Assembly: GCA_039707465.1 (NCBI GenBank)
Contig: CM077645.1
Span: 164,263,503-164,327,502, forward strand
Reading direction: 5' to 3'
Source: Rhabdophis nuchalis
Lineage: Eukaryota > Chordata > Lepidosauria > Squamata > Natricidae
DNA: 64,000 nt
This document shows, piece after piece, positions 45,581 to 56,839 of this stretch (the stretch's first letter is position 1; every line of letters starts with the position of its first letter). A program made the translations under genes and the position numbers. The notes beneath the pieces are model-generated. The model was not told the DNA's origin, did no database searches, and was given only the letters and a program-made list of their open reading frames with translations.

Positions 45581-46086
45581 AGTCAGTTTCAAATTGGGTA
45601 AGGATTTTTTTTGTAAAATTAGGGTGTTCAGGTGTGAAAAATTCAATATTTCCAGATATTAAAGAAGTCCTTTGGATATTGTTCTGAGGGCTTCCTATCA
45701 TAATTGGCATAAAAATGGATTTTTTTTCCCGTAAACATTCAACTTCAATCTGCAAGACTCAGTATTTCATTTATTTTTCCAACTCCTTAATCCTACAATC
45801 ACTGGAATAGCAACAACAATGAACAAAACATTATTCTTTTCAATGGTTCATTGTACTGCCAGCCAAATGCTCAGATTGGATTTGGCATTTTTGTCCACCT
45901 GTCAAATCCTTCTCAAGGATGGAGGAATAAGCAGATGTGGATATTTGGTGGTATTAGAGGTATTATCACAGGAGTAAAGCTGCCTTTTGCAATTGACTGA
46001 TGGTGATTTTGTCAATGCCAATGGGGCTCCAGTTTTTTGGGGATTGAACCCCAAGATGCCTATTACTATTGGTACTTGGTACTACC

Positions 46087-46357
46087 CAGAGATGGGTGGC
46101 AAATCCTAGCGCTACCATTCACTTGCCCTCTCTCTTCCTCTCTCTTCCTCTCTCTTCCTCTCCCTCTCCCCCTCTCTCTCTCTCTTCTTCTCCCTCTCTC
46201 CCTGCCTCTCTCTCTCCCTGACTCCCTCTCTCTCTCTGCTTCTATGCATGGGCAGTAGCTTCTGTGCATGCACAAAAGTATCTGGGTGGGCGGAGCCTCC
46301 CACCACCACCACTATCGATTCACCCAATTCAGGCCAAACTGGGAGCAACTGACTCTG
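46087..46357 (+). mobile_element. hAT-type non-autonomous element (CAGAGATGGG end)
   Basis: Left end CAGAGATGGGTGGCAAATCC and right end GAGCAACTGACTCTG, flanked by a decayed 8-bp duplication GTACTACC / ATACGACC (6 of 8). The interior is a CTCT/CTTC tract (46130-46245) and GGTGGGCGGAGCCTCCCACC. Confidence 0.72.
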
Positions 46358-46359
46358 AT

Positions 46360-47930
46360 ACGACCTTTGCATATATTTTTTTGCCGCAGTTATTCTATTT
46401 TTATCTGCAGGACTTTGTGTTTTGTTATCTTCCCTTGTTCCTTTTCTTCTATTCTGCTGCCTCCAGGTATGGCCACAGCCATTCAAAAATTGTTAAGCCT
46501 GGCTGTTAGGCAGAAGGTTCCTGTCTGTTGGAATTCAAAAGTCCTAGAAACACATTCGCATTTTCATTTTCCATTACTTTCTTTATTTTATGGTCCCAGA
46601 AGAAATATTGCTGCAAACTCTGCATAGGCATCAGGAAGGGCATCTGGCCAGTAAAAACTCAGCTCCAGTCATTCACCCCAACCCCACTCTAAAGCAAGGG
46701 ATTACAAGGTTGTAAAAAGAAAGAAAGAAATCATCCCAAATGATAGCTGTTGTTTTTATTATCAAATTCTAGTCTTCACGTTTTTTTTAAAAATGTAGAC
46801 TATAAAGCAAGACCATTTTTGGAGTCACTGATGAATGGTACCTACTGGAGTGCAATTATGTGACAAAATTAACAATTTCTATTTCAACTCCATGATTAAT
46901 ATACCAACAGGATACAGCACCTCTCATTTCAGTTGTTTATAGAATACTGTGTGTCAGAGGACACATATTTGAGCCAGTTGTCAAATTTGGAATTTTAAGA
47001 TAACCTTTTAGGTGTGCTCATGGCAGGGATTCTGGATGGACCTTGCTCATTCACAAAATAGTTGCCTTGGAGAGTTAAACAATTATAAACACAGATTTAT
47101 GAGAACATTTCCCTACCATACTCACACTCAAATTATATATTGTAAGGGTGGGATAGGATCTTGAAAATAAAATTGCTAAAGCTTAGTGTGTAAAACCCAT
47201 TAGAACAACTCAATATCAAAATATAGCCCAAGTATTGTCTTTCCTCCCATGCACTCCACAGTAACGAAAACCCATAAACCCTGCTGAACTATTGCTTTTA
47301 GCAATTAGCTAGAACCAGAAGGAAAATTGAATTTCTGCATAGCATGCTTAGACAGCTCTATATTATCCAGCAATTACTTTCCCTGTGATTGAGATTTTCC
47401 TATAAAGTATACAAGTCCTTATTCAGCAAAGGTATCTAACAACTTCAGTTAAAAGTTTATTACCTGAAGGTATGGTCCATTTCATTTCTTGTTGTTAATC
47501 TTGGATGGGAAATTCATGATGCATAGCTTGTTAATTGCCATTTGAATTGCCTCTCTGAATTGCCCCATTGCCGGCATCCATTTCTACAGAGCTCCAAGAA
47601 AGTGAGAGGTTTTAATAACTAATTTCCTTTTATTGTACTCTTTTTTAATAACTCAAAATTTCAGGTTCATTGTCAAGAGCTTTATTGTATTAACATGTAT
47701 GTGTATGTTTGCAATTCAGTTTATCTGCTTTTGAAATCTTCCAGCTTGCTAAATTTCCCCATGGCAACTTTTGTTTCATTTCTCTTGGAGGAAGCAATAG
47801 CTTTAAATATCTGATTTCTGTTCCAATTTCCCTTTTAAATAGGTTACTTTTATTTTTGTTGAAATTCACATTTTGCTATCCCATTAACAAATATTGAACC
47901 AGTTAAAAAAAAAACACGGTCTCTAAAGTG
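46360..47930. other. AT-rich spacer, nothing recognised
   Basis: No supported feature. Confidence 0.5.
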
Positions 47931-47932
47931 GT

Positions 47933-48276
47933 TTAAAATCATGGCAACAGGACCATGTTTTTAAACTGAAACATTTCGTTACTCATCCAAATAGCAGCTT
48001 CAATCAAAATGAAAATTTTGGTTAGGCATAGAGTCATTGGAATGTACTAACTCTGGCATACTGTCTGCAGGGGGGTTCTTTCCAAAATGAAATGCAATTT
48101 GTAAATGAAGACATTTGGCGGGCGGGGGGGGGGGCACCCTGCAGTAGAGTTAGTACATTCCAATGACTCTGACTCTATGCCTCACCAAAATTTTCATTTT
48201 GACTTAAGACGTTACTTGGGTGGGTCATGAAATGACTCCATTTAATAAAGTTTGGTCCTGTTGCCATGATTTAAAC
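47933..48276. mobile_element. Inverted pair of Penelope-like termini, decayed
   Basis: Left arm (about 47933-48075) and right arm (about 48131-48276) are inverted copies: ATCATGGCAACAGGACCA, AAAATGAAAATTTTGGT and AGTCATTGGAATGTACTAAC occur in both. Each arm retains a damaged hammerhead core. The left arm on the minus strand has TTGAAGC, a GCTATT...AGTAAC stem and GAAA. The right arm has CTTAAGA, GTTACT...GGTCAT and GAAA. The spacer holds a G-run. Opposed terminal repeats are common for Penelope-like elements. Confidence 0.65.
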
Positions 48277-48654
48277 CTTTGTAGATGCTTTTAGCCTGGA
48301 GGAATGAATCTCCATTCATATTTACAAACAGTCAGTTTATATTTTATCTTAATCCTTTCTTCTTTCCCTTCTTCCCTTTCCGACTATCCACCTCCCAACC
48401 TCATACACACACCAATACACTCAAACACCTTTCCAAGACTGCCTGGCCTCCTTAGCTCACCCAAGTTTCTGATCTGAAAATACATAAGAGGATGCATTCC
48501 CTGATCATTAATTGAAGTCTAGAAACCTGATGTAACTGCAGATTACCAAAGACATAAAGTTACAGTTAGGGGACATTCAAGCACATTTTTCAGTCTGCTT
48601 GTTATCTGAGCTACGTACATAAACCCCATTCTCTATCCAAGATGTTCATCATAT

Positions 48655-48871
48655 GCGGGTATGTCTCCTTAGCAGTCATAATTGCGACTGGCAACTCACT
48701 CATTAGAGAAGTGGTTGCTAAGTGAAACTGCAATTGAATTTAGTAATTTAGTAGCTTTCCTTTGCATTATAAAACTGTGAAGGATTGTAAATGTGAGGAT
48801 TGGTCTAAAAGTTACTTTTTGTGAACAGTTTGTTTGAATTTGAGGCAGTTACTAAATAAAGACTAACTGTA
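48655..48871 (+). mobile_element. Decayed DNA element of the CAGGTAG family
   Basis: TGGTTGCTAAGTGAAACTGC and AGTTACTAAATAAAGACTAA resemble the two sides of the family seen at 31883. Ends are poorly preserved. Confidence 0.4.
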
Positions 48872-48874
48872 GTT

Positions 48875-50590
48875 GCTTTGCCTTTGTAATAGGTTCTCAA
48901 GCACTTTCTGTTTTGAACTGAACAAGACCATTTTCTTTTGTTTTTAAATATTTAAATAAGTTTACTTTTCAACCATCTACTGCAGGATCAACTATCGGTC
49001 TGCATCTGTTCCAATGATACAACAACAGCAGGTGTTCTAAAATGGAATAGCCAAATGAAAATTTGTATTCTTAAACTTCCTGGGTTCAGAACCTCTCAAA
49101 TAAATCAGAGCTAAAGTACTCTGCCCTGCAAATCGTGCCCCGATTTTGCTACCACTCAGGGGTCACTGATAAAAGAGGGGGGGAAATCATATGATGAAAA
49201 TATTTTAGATGAAATTTACTATGCAGAATTAATGTATTTATAGGACACCTAGTTCAGAGGTCTTTTTAATGCATTTTTTATTTTTAAAAATGAGAGTTAT
49301 TTATAATTGTTACCTACCCTGTTCATTTTTAATTCTGGTTTTATTCCACCCTGTGAAATTCACTGTTGTGAATTATATATCTCTTTTTAAGAAACCAGCT
49401 GCAGATTTACTGTAGATAAGAAGTTTTCGGCTGGCTGATGTTCTGTGTTGCAGAGTTGTTAGCATAATTGAATTACTTCTATTATAGTAATGTTGGAGAG
49501 CCTGTCAACGTAGCTCCAGAAACGCCTACTTGCCAATGCTTCATGCAATTGCTAAAAACACTTTCTGGTGGAAAGTAAGATATAATTTAAACAGCTGCAA
49601 GGAAACTATTTTTTTATTCAATTTTGAATAACCAACAAATATATATTCCTAAATCGTTGGCAAATTTCAAAATGACTATAGTTGAAGTTTCTAGGTCTGG
49701 AGCTTTCCTATTTAGTTATCTGAAAAGGTATAAACAGAACTTCCCTTGCACTCAGGGCTATATTCTGACCTCGAATGATATCTCATGAATGGAGCTTAAA
49801 CCTGGACAAAGCTGGAGAAGGAGCCTGGTCAACCACTTAATTTGATTTTATTTATTTTAAATTTAAATACTAAATACTGAACTGGATTCTATGCCATGCA
49901 TATAAGGACCACGTCTTTATATCAGATTAAAGTGATAGTACAGTGGTAACTTTCAGAATTTAATTTATTGGTTTTGTTATGGCATTGGCTCAGTGACCTA
50001 TGTAGCTGAAGCTACTGTGAGCCTCTCTGGATATTGTTCTTTAACTATCCTGCACTGCAATGACTTTAAACCTTGAAACCTTGGGTTATTATTATTTTGC
50101 AAAGACCTTTTGCTTGTAAAGACAAGAGGGGGGATTATCTTTATATATCTGTTTGCTCACAGTAGTGCTTCCATTAAAGGGTCTCCAGCAAGTGGATGAA
50201 TCTGGGCAATCTTTCCATTGTTCCGTTTGGAAGGTGTCTATTTTTTTAAAAACTTTTTTATTGTTAAAAGGATTTGAAAGCCATCCATTTTATGTAGAAA
50301 GAAATGTAGGTAGCAGCCAGCTTAGACAGCTATCTCACTCCACTTATTTTCAAATTATGGAATCATTTAATTTATTTCCATTCTGCCTAATGAGCACAAC
50401 AAAAGATTAAACAAGGATTACAAGGTTTCTCCACTTCCTGTCTTTTTTCCTTGGTTGGATGTACCTGGAACTTTTGAGGGTTCCAGATTGCTAAATTGCT
50501 GGTCACAGTTTACGTAAACACTTTTCTTGTCCCAATGTACTTTATTCCTTTTCTCTTGGAAACACCATCTGATTCTTGATATTTAGTCTC
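48875..50590. other. AT-rich spacer, nothing recognised
   Basis: No supported gene or transposon boundary. Confidence 0.5.
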
Positions 50591-50597
50591 TATGGGT

Positions 50598-50672
50598 TTG
50601 TCCGTCCATCATTCCTCCCTCCCTCTTTCCTTTCCTTTCCTTTCCTTTCCTTTCCTTTCCCTTCCTTTCCAT
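50598..50672 (+). repeat. CCTTT pentamer microsatellite
   Basis: Tandem CCTTT units, preceded by CCCT-type variants. Confidence 0.9.
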
Positions 50673-50884
50673 TATGTTCCATTCCTCCTGGTGTAATGTA
50701 CAACCTTGATCATAAAGGTTTCTAACTCAGAGACTTAAAAAAAAATACAAGAGTATGCGTCACCTCTTGAGAAGTTATACAGATTCATATAATGTAATGG
50801 TGGTGGAGGCAACTTTAAAGAAAGAAGGCTCAAACCATTTCTTCTACATGCTGAGGTAATTTATGTAAACATTTGTACCTGTTC

Positions 50885-51105
50885 TATTGAATCCTTGGTG
50901 CTCTCTCAGCTTGGTATTCTCTCAGTTGGTTCAAGCAGGAGACAACACCCTAATCAAGGAACAGCCTTACCCACAGTAATACTGCTCTAGGGAAGCTACT
51001 CTTTGTAAACAAGGAGCAAACACCACAGCCCCTAGCATTAGTGATGTTATGTTCAGGTAATGAAATATCTGCAAGTAAATAACCAAGCTCAGAGAGCATC
51101 AAGTA
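50885..51105. mobile_element. Inverted pair of Penelope-like termini
   Basis: CCTTGGTGCTCTCTCAGCTT at 50896 is the near-complement of AACCAAGCTCAGAGAGCATC at 51080. Between them lie the CTAGCATTAGTGATGTTATG and AATGAAATATCTGCAAG parts of the hammerhead-bearing terminus, with the CUGANGA box damaged and GAAA kept. The right arm matches 10531-10600. Confidence 0.65.
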
Positions 51106-51811
51106 TTCAATTGTTCAATCCACAGCTACATATACTCTCTTCTATTGTACTAATTCCATTTTTTGCGGCTATTCTCATGTAACACAATTGTTAGGCAGCA
51201 TCCAAATTGAATAAATAACTAAATAAACCATTGTTAAAATAGAATGGTATTGGAGAGCAATGGATTCACCAAGAGAGAAACCAGTGATTATTATCTGAGG
51301 TCTCAGCCTACTTCTAATTTAATTACCAGTTAGAAATTTGTGTAGTTACTTGGTAACAAGCATTTAATACGCTGTGATGCCATTCTATTTAAACCATAGG
51401 GATTTAACAAAAGCTACATTTGGTTTGGCCCTGAAGCTTAATCATATTTTAATTTATTTCATGTTGCATCAAATGGTGATAACCTTTTCTTTAATGGATG
51501 ATTGGTAACAGTTTGTAGCTTTATAGCAAAGAGGATACAGTTTATTGACCTAAGAAACAAAACAGTTAAAGTATTCATTCCTATTAACTGTGAACAGACA
51601 CATTTTTACTGCAGGCTAATTGAAAACCCCCAAGGGAAATGCCCTATGCAATTCACTGACTTGACTGCTCTCAATGGATAGAATCAGCATTACCTAGACT
51701 TTCTCTTTATGATGAAAATGTTCATTTAACTAAAGTCATTTTTTCTGATTCTATTTACTTCTCCAGAAATTCATTTATTTGTGTAATTAATGCATTCTAT
51801 GTTTTAAGATG

Positions 51812-51812
<1 letters not shown>

Positions 51813-51885
<73 letters not shown>

Positions 51886-51911
51886 ATCTATCTATCTATC
51901 TATCATCTATC
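51813..51911 (+). repeat. ATCT tetranucleotide microsatellite
   Basis: About 24 ATCT units with two short ATC interruptions near the right end. Confidence 0.97.
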
Positions 51912-51917
51912 CTGTTT

Positions 51918-52345
51918 CCAGGAGCAATTTAAGGTGTTGGTGACCGCCTTTAAAGCCTTTCATGGCATGGGACAATGTTACTTGTGGGACCATCTGACCT
52001 AGTGGTACTGGCCTGTCCCACCTGTGCTGGCAAAAGAGGCATGCTGTGGGTCCTGTAAATCTGATTATTCCAGACTCCAGGAAGAAGGCCTTGTCTGCTG
52101 CTGCTCTTCCCCTCTGGAATGTGTTGTCCCCACCCCCCAATGTGAGTTGACCCCCAACCCTCCTATCCTTTCATAAGGACCTAAAGATCTGGCTGGCAGT
52201 TAGCCTGGGGCTCCAATGGGGGACACCACAGTGGAGGTGGTTCATCTAGGAACAACAGATCCTATGTTCCTCCATTCCACCCCTGCCCTCCCCACATGAC
52301 CTTAGAGTTTAATCTACGGTTTTAATTTATTTATGTTATATATAT
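51918..52345 (+). pseudogene. Decayed LINE ORF2 C-terminal fragment
   Basis: In the plus frame QEQFKVLVTAFKAFHGMG is followed by CYLWDHLT and a stop. This is the C-terminal region of a CR1/L2-superfamily LINE ORF2, in which 'FKVLV.TFKALHG.GP.YL.D.L' is typical. Later pieces (CCTCTGGAATGTGTTGTCCC, then CTAAAGATCTGGCTGGCAG) continue the same order with frameshifts. A matching 3' tail may be the type seen at 26880 and 32500. Inactive. Confidence 0.7.
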
Positions 52346-52374
52346 ATATTTGTTTTCATAGATTTTCACGGGTG

Positions 52375-52906
52375 TAGGTAGGCTGGTCTTGTTGTATTTG
52401 GGTGTTTTCTCATTCTTACATAGGAAAACACCCGAATACAACAAGACCAGCATATATATATATGCTGGTATTGCTTTCTTCGGGTGTTTTCCCGTGTAAG
52501 ATTGAAATTGTTTTTGCAACGTTTCGGCAAGATCTCACTTGCCATCTTCAGGCTTTGGTTTGCGGTTACGAAGGCGTCACCCTTCCTTAAATCTTGGTGG
52601 GGGGGTGGAGTGCTGACTGTTGTTGTGAGTGGGTTGATTGGCTGTGCAGCTGTATCATGATTGGTAGATTGATGCTGATTGGTCTTATTTGTATGCTTCT
52701 CCTTATTTTGAATTTCAGCCGTTGAAATTCAAAATAAGGAGAAACATACAAATAAGACCAATCAGCATCAATCTACCAATCATGATACAGCTGCACAGCT
52801 GCTTTCGGTACCGAAGCCTGAAGATGGCAAGTGAGATCTTGCCAAAATGTTGCAAAAACAATTTCATACTTACATGGGAAAACACCCGAAGACAGCAATA
52901 CCAGCA
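52375..52906. mobile_element. Penelope-like inverted terminal pair with hammerhead cores
   Basis: A large palindrome centred near 52721. The left arm (52461-52718) and right arm (52727-52906) share ACCAATCATGATACAGCTGC, GGAAAACACCCGAAG and the hammerhead region. The right arm lacks about 90 bp present in the left. At 52376-52446 a smaller palindrome (GCTGGTCTTGTTGTATTTGG and its complement) repeats the outermost part. 'Gaaaacacccgaag' and 'gccatcttcaggc' are typical of Penelope-like termini. No reverse transcriptase or GIY-YIG frame is present. Confidence 0.75.
52515..52553 (-). ncRNA. Hammerhead core in Penelope-like left arm
   Basis: The minus strand reads CUGAAGA (52551-52545), an extra U, stem II GGCAAG / CUUGCC around UGAGAU, then GAAAC (52525-52521) and GUUGC. 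The CUGANGA and GAAA boxes are intact. Stem III would be only the self-complementary CG and stem I about two pairs, as expected for a hammerhead that works as a dimer. The right-arm copy (CUGAAGA at 52818-52824, plus strand) has lost the G of GAAA. Confidence 0.6.
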
Positions 52907-52975
52907 TAATTTGTGTGTGTGTGTGTGTGTGTGTATGTATAAGTATATGTATATGTATATATGTATGTATATTTA
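52907..52975 (+). repeat. TG / TATG microsatellite
   Basis: TG run followed by TATG and TATA units, at the edge of the Penelope-like pair. Confidence 0.9.
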
Positions 52976-53120
52976 TTGACTGTAAATCATCCAGAGTTAC
53001 TTTATGGTAAGATAAGCAATCAATAAAATTTACAAACATACAATACAATACAATACAATACAATACAATACAATACAATACAATACAATACAATACAATA
53101 CAATACAATACAATACAATA
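52976..53120 (+). mobile_element. Retroelement 3' end with a 16-unit CAATA tail
   Basis: GACTGTAAATCATCCAGAGT and GATAAGCAATCAATAAAAT resemble a squamate LINE/SINE 3' end. It passes directly into 16 uninterrupted CAATA pentamers (53041-53120). Confidence 0.6.
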
Positions 53121-53299
53121 TGGTGGAAATTGAGTGAGGCCAAAGGGTGCCTTCATTTCAAAAGACAGGGAGGATCACAATGGTACAGGGGCAAGAAACA
53201 AATAAAAAATAAATGAAATGTTGATTGGGTTTTGGATGTATCGTAGAGAGTACAGCAATAGAAAGCCTTCACAGTAAGTGGTTTACATCAGACAGAAAC

Positions 53300-53545
53300 T
53301 TCTATGATAGAAATCCCAAACCTCCGGTCCATGGCCTAATACTGGGCCGCAACCCATTCAGAAGTAGGCTGCAGAAGTGGTGGGTGAGTGCACATATGCA
53401 TGATACATGCAAAGCTGTATTTGTGAAAGACCATTCCCACCCACTGCCACTGCCACCTCCATCAGTCCACCAAATCACACTGTTTGGTGAGATACAGCTT
53501 GCTGTCTCAACAGCCAATCCAGGAAATTCTTGAAGTCCACAGCTA
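53300..53545 (+). mobile_element. Possible hAT/Charlie-like remnant
   Basis: CCTCCGGTCCATGGCCTAAT and ACTGGGCCGCAACCCATTCA recall hAT elements with 'ggtccgtggcct...ccgggccgc' text. Ends and target duplication could not be placed. Confidence 0.35.
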
Positions 53546-53984
53546 CAGGACGGTCTCTGTCCATGCACGCTCCACATTTTACTTCTGTTAGGCAGAAAAG
53601 GCAGCTCTTCCCTTTTCATAGCCAATAGGTTTAGTCTCTCTTCAATAGATCTGACACAACTCTCCCATTTCAAAGATAATCAGTTTGTGAAAACCCTCAC
53701 CTTGTGTATAAATAAATGTTGTACTTAAAAAGATCTCTGCTTCAAGTACCCACTTCAGATGCTGAAAGCTGTTATTACGTTCTTATAAATATTATTCAGA
53801 GTGATGATTTTGCTGGGCTAGGTTCTTGGGGTTTGATATTCATTTTAAATGAGAGAAAATTCAAGAATTATTTTACTCACATGAAATAAATGTAATATAA
53901 AAAGGTGACACAAGGAACCCTTTGGTGTCCATTGTTATGTCATTCTATCTTCAGTAGTTCAGCCAATCAGAAGCAAGAGAGCCA

Positions 53985-54120
53985 GTTTTGTCTAGTGGTT
54001 AAGATACCAGGCTAGAAACTAAAGGATGGTAGTTTTAGTCCTGTTTTAGGCATGAAAGCCAGTTGGGTAACTTTGAGGCAGTCATTGTCACTTAATCCAC
54101 AATGTTTCCTAGTCCACAAT
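53985..54120 (+). mobile_element. tRNA-derived SINE (Squam1-like)
   Basis: GAGAGCCAGTTTTGTCTAGT starts the tRNA-related head, with A-box-like TAGTGGTTAAG and a decayed B box (GTAGTTTTAGTCC). CATGAAAGCCAGTTGGGTAA follows, as in a common squamate tRNA SINE. The 3' end is decayed. Confidence 0.75.
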
Positions 54121-54180
54121 ACCAGGATTGAGTTGCAAAATTATCAATCAATTCCTGTCACAATCAATGGATCAACATTT

Positions 54181-55965
54181 GACGGATCCAAACAAAAGCA
54201 GAACTTGCACACATGAGAAAATGTTAGGAAGAAGAAAATCCAATCAAAAGTAAGTCCCACAAAAGAATAACATTTACAGCCAAGTTTCCCTCATAAATCT
54301 TCCATTATTAATTTGGAGTTTTGATTCAAATAAACAATGTAACTCAAAGGCTACATGAGCATCCTAACCTTTAAAGACAGTAGTTCTTGAATATTACACA
54401 ATTTGTGTGGTTAGTTTAGTGAGAAAATGACTACTTAATTTTATTCAGCTGTCATGTATGTGGTCTTTGGATAAACCAAAGTGAACAATTTGGGACTGTG
54501 TTTAGTAATAAACTCCTAATTTGCAGTTGATTGTTTTGGGTATAGTTATTTTTTCAGCAGGATAATCTTAAAACTGATTTTATGTAGAATAATATTTCAG
54601 GAGTGGAGAGCATTTAATATTTAAATTAAGCTATATTCTATTCACTGCTGCTTTTCTCTCAGAGAAAATTGAACACTTGTGTTGACTCTAATTTAATAAA
54701 TGTAGTAAGCTGTCATCTAAATCAAGCTCAGTTTCTGGTAACTTATAGGATATATCCAAGTACTAAACAGATACAACCTTGCTTGCTTACATTTTTCAAG
54801 ATCACCCAAGGTAACAAGGCAATAATGAAGCATATCTTTATTGAAGAAGTCGATGTTAAGTATATCTAAGATGTAACTGAATGTACATACACATCTTTGA
54901 TTCACAACTTTTTCTGTCATATGAAAAAAAAGAAAAGAATAATCCTTCCTGGCTGCAACATAAATATGAACACTCAGGTGTTGGATGGAAATAGAAGAAA
55001 AACAGAAAAGAAGACTAAGATCCACACATATTACACTACGTTTCATGTTTGGTCATGGGACAAGTTGTTTTAGCATTGCCTTATACTGTATTTTTTTCTG
55101 TTCTGCATATTAAGGGCAAAGATACACAACATATGAAGAGCAATGCTGGAGCAGGTCCACACTACTAGATTAATATTTGTGTTCCCAAAGAACTGATACT
55201 ATGGGCTAATTATTTTTAAGGCACCTCTATCAATACCATTTCTTATTCTCAATCTTTCAAAAGGAGCTGGAAAGTAACCATCAGCTTATCTTCATTGCTG
55301 CTTGAATTCAAAATGCTGAGAACACCACAAGCCAATCAATTCTTCCTTCCATTCTAAGAAGAATGTTAAAGTTGGTTCACAGACTGATAAAGATGCAAGG
55401 GATGATTAAATAAACAAGTAGTATCAGGCTTACTTATTATCAGTGAAAACAGCTGTTCCCTTTCCAGGGGATTGTACAATTGTGAGAAAAAGACTCTGAA
55501 AGTCTCTACCCTAATGTACACTCAAATGTATTGCTTCTAAACCAAAAGTCCATTTACTTCTTGGAATTCTTATGTCACCATTCTTTCATCTCAATAAATC
55601 TTGTTAAAGAAGATTCTGTAAATTCCTGCTAGGGGAGAAATTATCTTCATTTCAGGCAGCTGCCAAAGGTTTGACAAGGCAACTACACAAAACAATATTC
55701 AATCATCTATGTTTTAGCCTGTATTTTCAGTTCCCCTGTGACTTCCCCTTCCCCTGATGAAGGGAAAGATACATTGGTTTAAGAAGATGAAAACAGATGT
55801 TTGATCTTGCACATCCTTACTTTCTCAAATCACCTTTCTCTGAAGCACCTTTTGGCTTTGAATTTGAAATGCTGAGAGTCCTAAAAGTAATGATTCCTCT
55901 AATGCTTACAGTTGAGATGATTGAGTGTTGGGCAGATAAAGATTTGATACTTAAATGCTCAGTTT
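54181..55965. other. AT-rich spacer, nothing recognised
   Basis: No supported feature. Minus frame 54717-55046 has no recognised domain. Confidence 0.5.
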
Positions 55966-55968
55966 TCT

Positions 55969-56060
55969 CATAAGAGAAACGACTGAAGGTTACTGAGTTA
56001 CTGTGGAAACCTACAGTCATTCCCATAAGAGGAACGACTGAAGGTTACTGTGCTATTCCT
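55969..56060 (+). repeat. 55-bp tandem duplication
   Basis: TAAGAGAAACGACTGAAGGT at 55971 recurs as TAAGAGGAACGACTGAAGGT at 56026, with TTACTG after each. Confidence 0.85.
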
Positions 56061-56510
56061 TTTGAACAGACTATCTGATAATTGAGTATCAAAGAATCAT
56101 AGTCAAAATCAATCAATCAACTCTCCTACCTCCAAAACATATCTGCATATTGGAAGTATTTTACTAAAGATTTGCATGAGTTGATAGCTAGGCTAACACT
56201 AGATGTAGATTATGTTTCATAAGAGGCTGGCATATTGCTGAGAGAAATGCCATTCTTATAACTTGGAGTGACCAATACTCAGTGTCTTGCTTGATCAGAA
56301 TTCGTATTATATATTTTAATTTCTGCTTAAATAATATACAAAAATGTATTTTCATCCCAAAATTTTGCCTTTAGACATGTCCACCATCATCTGATTACTT
56401 TTCAAATATTTACCGGACATGTTTTGGAACATTTTTGCTAACCTTGCTGGTGGCAAGTGCCATCTATAAAACCGAAGATCATGTCCTTCCAACAATAGTA
56501 ATCTTCTATG

Positions 56511-56826
56511 CAGTGGTGGGTTGCAGGCAGTACGCTCTGGTACGGGTGTACTGGAGCCTTCCCGGAGCACTGGATACTGTTCCGGTTCGTTGCTTCAGAG
56601 GGCCCACCTGCCCACCCGAGCTTCTTACTGGTCTTTTAAGTCTTTGGTGCTTCTGCGCACATACACGGGGCATACAGTGCCTGTGCGATGCTCCACTGAG
56701 CAGCTGGAGCGTCATGAAGGCTCGGGGAGGGGCTAAGATGCATGTGCACACTGTGTGCGTCCATGTGGATGCTGCTGGGCCCATTCCAACCATACCAGTT
56801 GGAATGGGATCCGGAACCTACCATTG
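56511..56826 (+). mobile_element. hAT-type non-autonomous element (CAGTGGTGGG end)
   Basis: Left end CAGTGGTGGGTTGCAGGC, right end GGAACCTACCATTG, with a perfect 8-bp duplication CTTCTATG (56503-56510, 56827-56834). The GC-rich interior explains the open frames on both strands. No transposase. Confidence 0.93.
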
Positions 56827-56839
56827 CTTCTATGCCTCA

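Noticed and set aside
55755..55772. CTGATGAAGGGAAA string
   Set aside because: No stem can form between the boxes; chance match.
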